The notes beneath the pieces were generated by a model that was not told the DNA's origin, did not search any database, and saw nothing but the letters and a program-made list of their open reading frames with translations. Made by a program: the position numbers and the translations under genes. DNA of 18,565 nt from Calditerrivibrio sp. (GTDB taxonomy: Bacteria; Chrysiogenota; Deferribacteres; Deferribacterales; Calditerrivibrionaceae): positions 1 through 18,565 of the forward strand of contig JAIWOA010000086.1 in assembly GCA_020217115.1 (NCBI GenBank). The letters run 5' to 3'. Shown one piece after another: positions 16,690-18,565 of this stretch (its first letter is position 1; each line of letters opens with the position of its first letter).

Positions 16690-16718
16690 TTTTTAAAACA
16701 ATATTTCTAAAATGTCAA
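16690..16718 (-). promoter_or_regulatory. Sigma-70-type promoter for the nitrilase/CoA-transferase unit
   Basis: On the minus strand TTGACA (16718-16713), exactly 17 bases, then TAAAAA (16695-16690). The -35 is a perfect consensus and the -10 matches four of six. Transcription would begin about 11-13 bases before the nitrilase ATG, leaving a very short leader. An inverted repeat lies about 20 bases upstream of the -35. Confidence 0.45.
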
Positions 16719-16736
16719 GAATTAAATATAAATTGT

Positions 16737-16759
16737 ACATATAGAATTTTTCTATATGT
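16737..16759. repeat. Perfect 10-bp inverted repeat in the divergent intergenic region
   Basis: ACATATAGAA, three T's, then TTCTATATGT: ten-base arms with no mismatch. It lies between the divergent nitrilase and macrodomain genes, upstream of the -35 of the minus-strand promoter. No T-run follows on either strand to make it a terminator. It may be an operator for a dimeric regulator. The remaining 226-base gap (16673-16898) is very AT-rich. It also holds the small palindrome GAGAT-GT-ATCTC at 16797-16808 and no clear plus-strand promoter. Confidence 0.45.
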
Positions 16760-16898
16760 TAAATCATAGTTAAAGAATCAAATTGAAGGATGCTTGGAGA
16801 TGTATCTCACTATCAAACAATACAAATATAATTTTTAATTTACATAAATATCAAATATATGTTATTTTTTTATAAATTAACTTTATAGGAGTAGAAAA

Positions 16899-17420
16899 AT
16901 GGAGGATATTACAGTAACTTTTATCAAAGCAGATATAACATCCCTTAGAACTGATGTAATAGTCAACCCTGCCAATAGTAGCTTAAAGCTTGGCGGAGGG
17001 ATAGCTGGAGCCATTGCAAAAAAAGGTGGATCAAAAATACAGGAAGAATGTGATAAGATAGGCCATTGTAATGTAGGAGAAGCTGTAGTCACATCTGCAG
17101 GAAACTTAAACACCAAATTTATAATCCATGCTGTAGGACCAAGATATGGGATTGACAACCCTTCTGACAAACTTTTGTATAGTGCAGTTAAAAACTCCCT
17201 CAGACTGGCAGACGGGATGAAGCTAAGCTCAATAGCCATACCTGCAATTTCAACAGGTATCTTTGGTTATCCAAAGGATGAAGCTGCTAAAATCATAACT
17301 GATGCTGTATATGATTTTGTTGAAGAAAAACCGCAAAATCTATATGAAATTGTTTTATGTCTTTACGATGATATTGATTATCAAACATTTATAAAATATT
17401 CAAAACATGATCATGATTGA
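16899..17420 (+). CDS. Macrodomain protein (ADP-ribose-binding, probable O-acetyl-ADP-ribose deacetylase/ADP-ribosyl hydrolase)
   Basis: A 173-residue single macrodomain of the Af1521/MacroD-like type. The ADP-ribose pocket motifs are present: KADITSLRTDVIVNPANSSL at about 7-26 (Asp in ADI contacts adenine, NPAN the ribose side), the GGGIAGAI loop at 28-35, and the phosphate loop AISTGIFGYP at about 113-122. Enzymes of this type remove ADP-ribose from proteins or deacetylate O-acetyl-ADP-ribose. Which activity applies here is inferred. ATAGGAG stands before the ATG. The gene overlaps the start of the symporter gene by 8 or 14 bases. There is no ADP-ribosyltransferase in the window to suggest a toxin-antitoxin pair. 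Confidence 0.9.
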   Translation: MEDITVTFIKADITSLRTDVIVNPANSSLKLGGGIAGAIAKKGGSKIQEECDKIGHCNVGEAVVTSAGNLNTKFIIHAVGPRYGIDNPSDKLLYSAVKNSLRLADGMKLSSIAIPAISTGIFGYPKDEAAKIITDAVYDFVEEKPQNLYEIVLCLYDDIDYQTFIKYSKHDHD

Positions 17421-18565
17421 TAAAAGCTCCATTATTTTTTTTGTAACAATTTCCCTATTTCTTTTTTACAGTTATAAAAAAAATAAGGTTGTAACAACCA
17501 GTCATGAGTTTACACTATCAGGAAGAAAGCTTTCAGGATCAGAAGTAGCATTTATAATCATCGGAACCCTGGTGGGAGGGGCTTCAACCATAGGAACCTC
17601 CCAATTGGCCTATGAATATGGGGCTTTCTCCCTTATATTTACATTCTCAAGTGCCATCTCCTGTTTAATTCTTGGACTATTTTTTTCAAAAAAATTGAGG
17701 GAATCAGAAACAGTAACGGTTACTGAAATCATAGGTAACCATTTTGGCAATAGAACAAAGAAGTATCTGGGATTTTTTGCACTTAGTGGACTTATCCTGC
17801 AGACCGTTGCCCAATTCATGGCAGCATCCTCAATAATAGTTTCAAACCTTTCAATTTCAAACACCTATGCAGTTTTGTTTACTGGAGTATTTATAATCTT
17901 TTTTATCGTATTATTTGGCTCAAAGGGTGCTTCATTTTTAGGAAAATATAAGCTATACATGCTCTACCTTATAGGAATCCTATCAATTATCAACATATTT
18001 ACAACTATGGGGGGGATAACAGATATAAATTCATTTAAGAGTTATGGCACAAAAAGGGGGATCATCGATACATTTTCCACAATTATAGGAGTCATATCTA
18101 CACAAACATACCTTCAGGCTATATTTTCTGCAAGAGATGTAAAAAGTGCAAGGAATGGGGCATTTATCTCTGCTGCACTTATACCACAATAGGGATAATG
18201 TTTTACCTTATAGGTGTATATATGAAAGAAGCTTACCCATATATAAAATCCACCACAACGGTCTTACCCACCTTCATATATACCCACTTTGATCCATTTA
18301 CATCATCCATATTTTTAGCATTTCTGTTTATAATATCTGTAGGAACTGCATCTGGACTATTTTTAGGAACATTAACAATGCTCTTCGAAGACTATTTAAA
18401 GACTCTATTTAGAGTTAAAAATATTATGTTGCCATACCGACTTGTAGGGTTAAGCTTGATAATCATACCTATAATATTGACATTGTCAAACCTGAAGAGT
18501 GGCATACTTGAGTGGAGCTACATGTCAATGGGACTGAGGGGATCTTCTATTTTCCTTCCCCTGTT
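17407..18565 (+). pseudogene. Na+/solute symporter (SSS family), frameshifted and cut by the window end
   Basis: The first frame (17407-18192, 261 residues) is a sodium/solute symporter N-terminal half. It has a first membrane helix at the start, the family segment TLVGGASTIGTSQLAYEYGA at about 57-76, and further helices. It stops at TAG 18190-18192, mid-transporter. From about base 18186 the -1 frame continues with TIGIMFYLIGVYMKEAYPYI and stays open to the window end, 126 codons without a stop. Those residues read as the missing SSS helices, including the SVGTASGLFLGTLTMLFEDY part. Adding one base around 18184-18189 joins the two halves into a smooth LIP-TIGIMFY sequence. No slippery heptamer is visible, so a one-base deletion or a sequence error is more likely than programmed frameshifting. 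The start could also be ATG 17413. It overlaps the macrodomain gene, which suggests translational coupling. Confidence 0.85.

Noticed and set aside
16899..17420. Macrodomain gene as the antitoxin of a DarTG-like system or phage defence
   Set aside because: No ADP-ribosyltransferase-like partner lies on either side. Its neighbours are a nitrilase-family gene and a symporter.

Overview
The window is an AT-rich bacterial chromosome segment dominated by a late flagellar gene cluster. The gene families and order (flgH-flgI-flgJ, then flgM-flgN-flgK-flgL-fliW-csrA), a TrpB2-type tryptophan synthase beta subunit, and an acetate-linked CoA-transferase suggest a Gram-negative motile anaerobe. FlgH and FlgI (L and P rings) imply an outer membrane. 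My best guess is a Deferribacterota-like organism such as Calditerrivibrio. That placement is inference from family recognition, not from a marker gene.

Layout. Positions 1-59 hold the last codons of a plus-strand gene that starts outside the window. Two minus-strand genes follow: a YgjP-like zinc metallopeptidase and sfsA. A plus-strand run then begins with a membrane-anchored lytic transglycosylase (1544-2278), trpB2 (2328-3677) and queH (3674-4258, overlapping trpB2 by four bases). The flagellar block follows in two transcriptional units. flgH-flgI-flgJ (4354-6513) is preceded by a weak sigma-54-like site. flgM-flgN-flgK-flgL-fliW-csrA (6619-13315) is preceded by a strong sigma-28-type promoter at 6564-6590. 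A minus-strand block comes next: an AEC-family permease whose stop codon overlaps that of csrA, a succinyl-CoA:acetate-type CoA-transferase with its own terminator, and a nitrilase-family amidohydrolase. A 226-bp divergent intergenic region with a perfect inverted repeat separates these from a plus-strand macrodomain protein and an Na+/solute symporter. The symporter reading frame is broken by a single-base frameshift and runs off the window.

How it fits together. FlgH and FlgI build the outer rings and FlgJ is a rod-assembly factor without a muramidase domain. FlgM inhibits sigma-28, FlgN chaperones FlgK and FlgL, and FlgK and FlgL form the hook-filament junction. FliW and CsrA form the known post-transcriptional switch on flagellin synthesis. 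A sigma-28 promoter driving flgM would be an autoregulatory loop. The standout protein is FlgL: at 1138 residues it is several times the usual size, with an insert of about 900 residues made of recurring beta-rich modules between normal termini.
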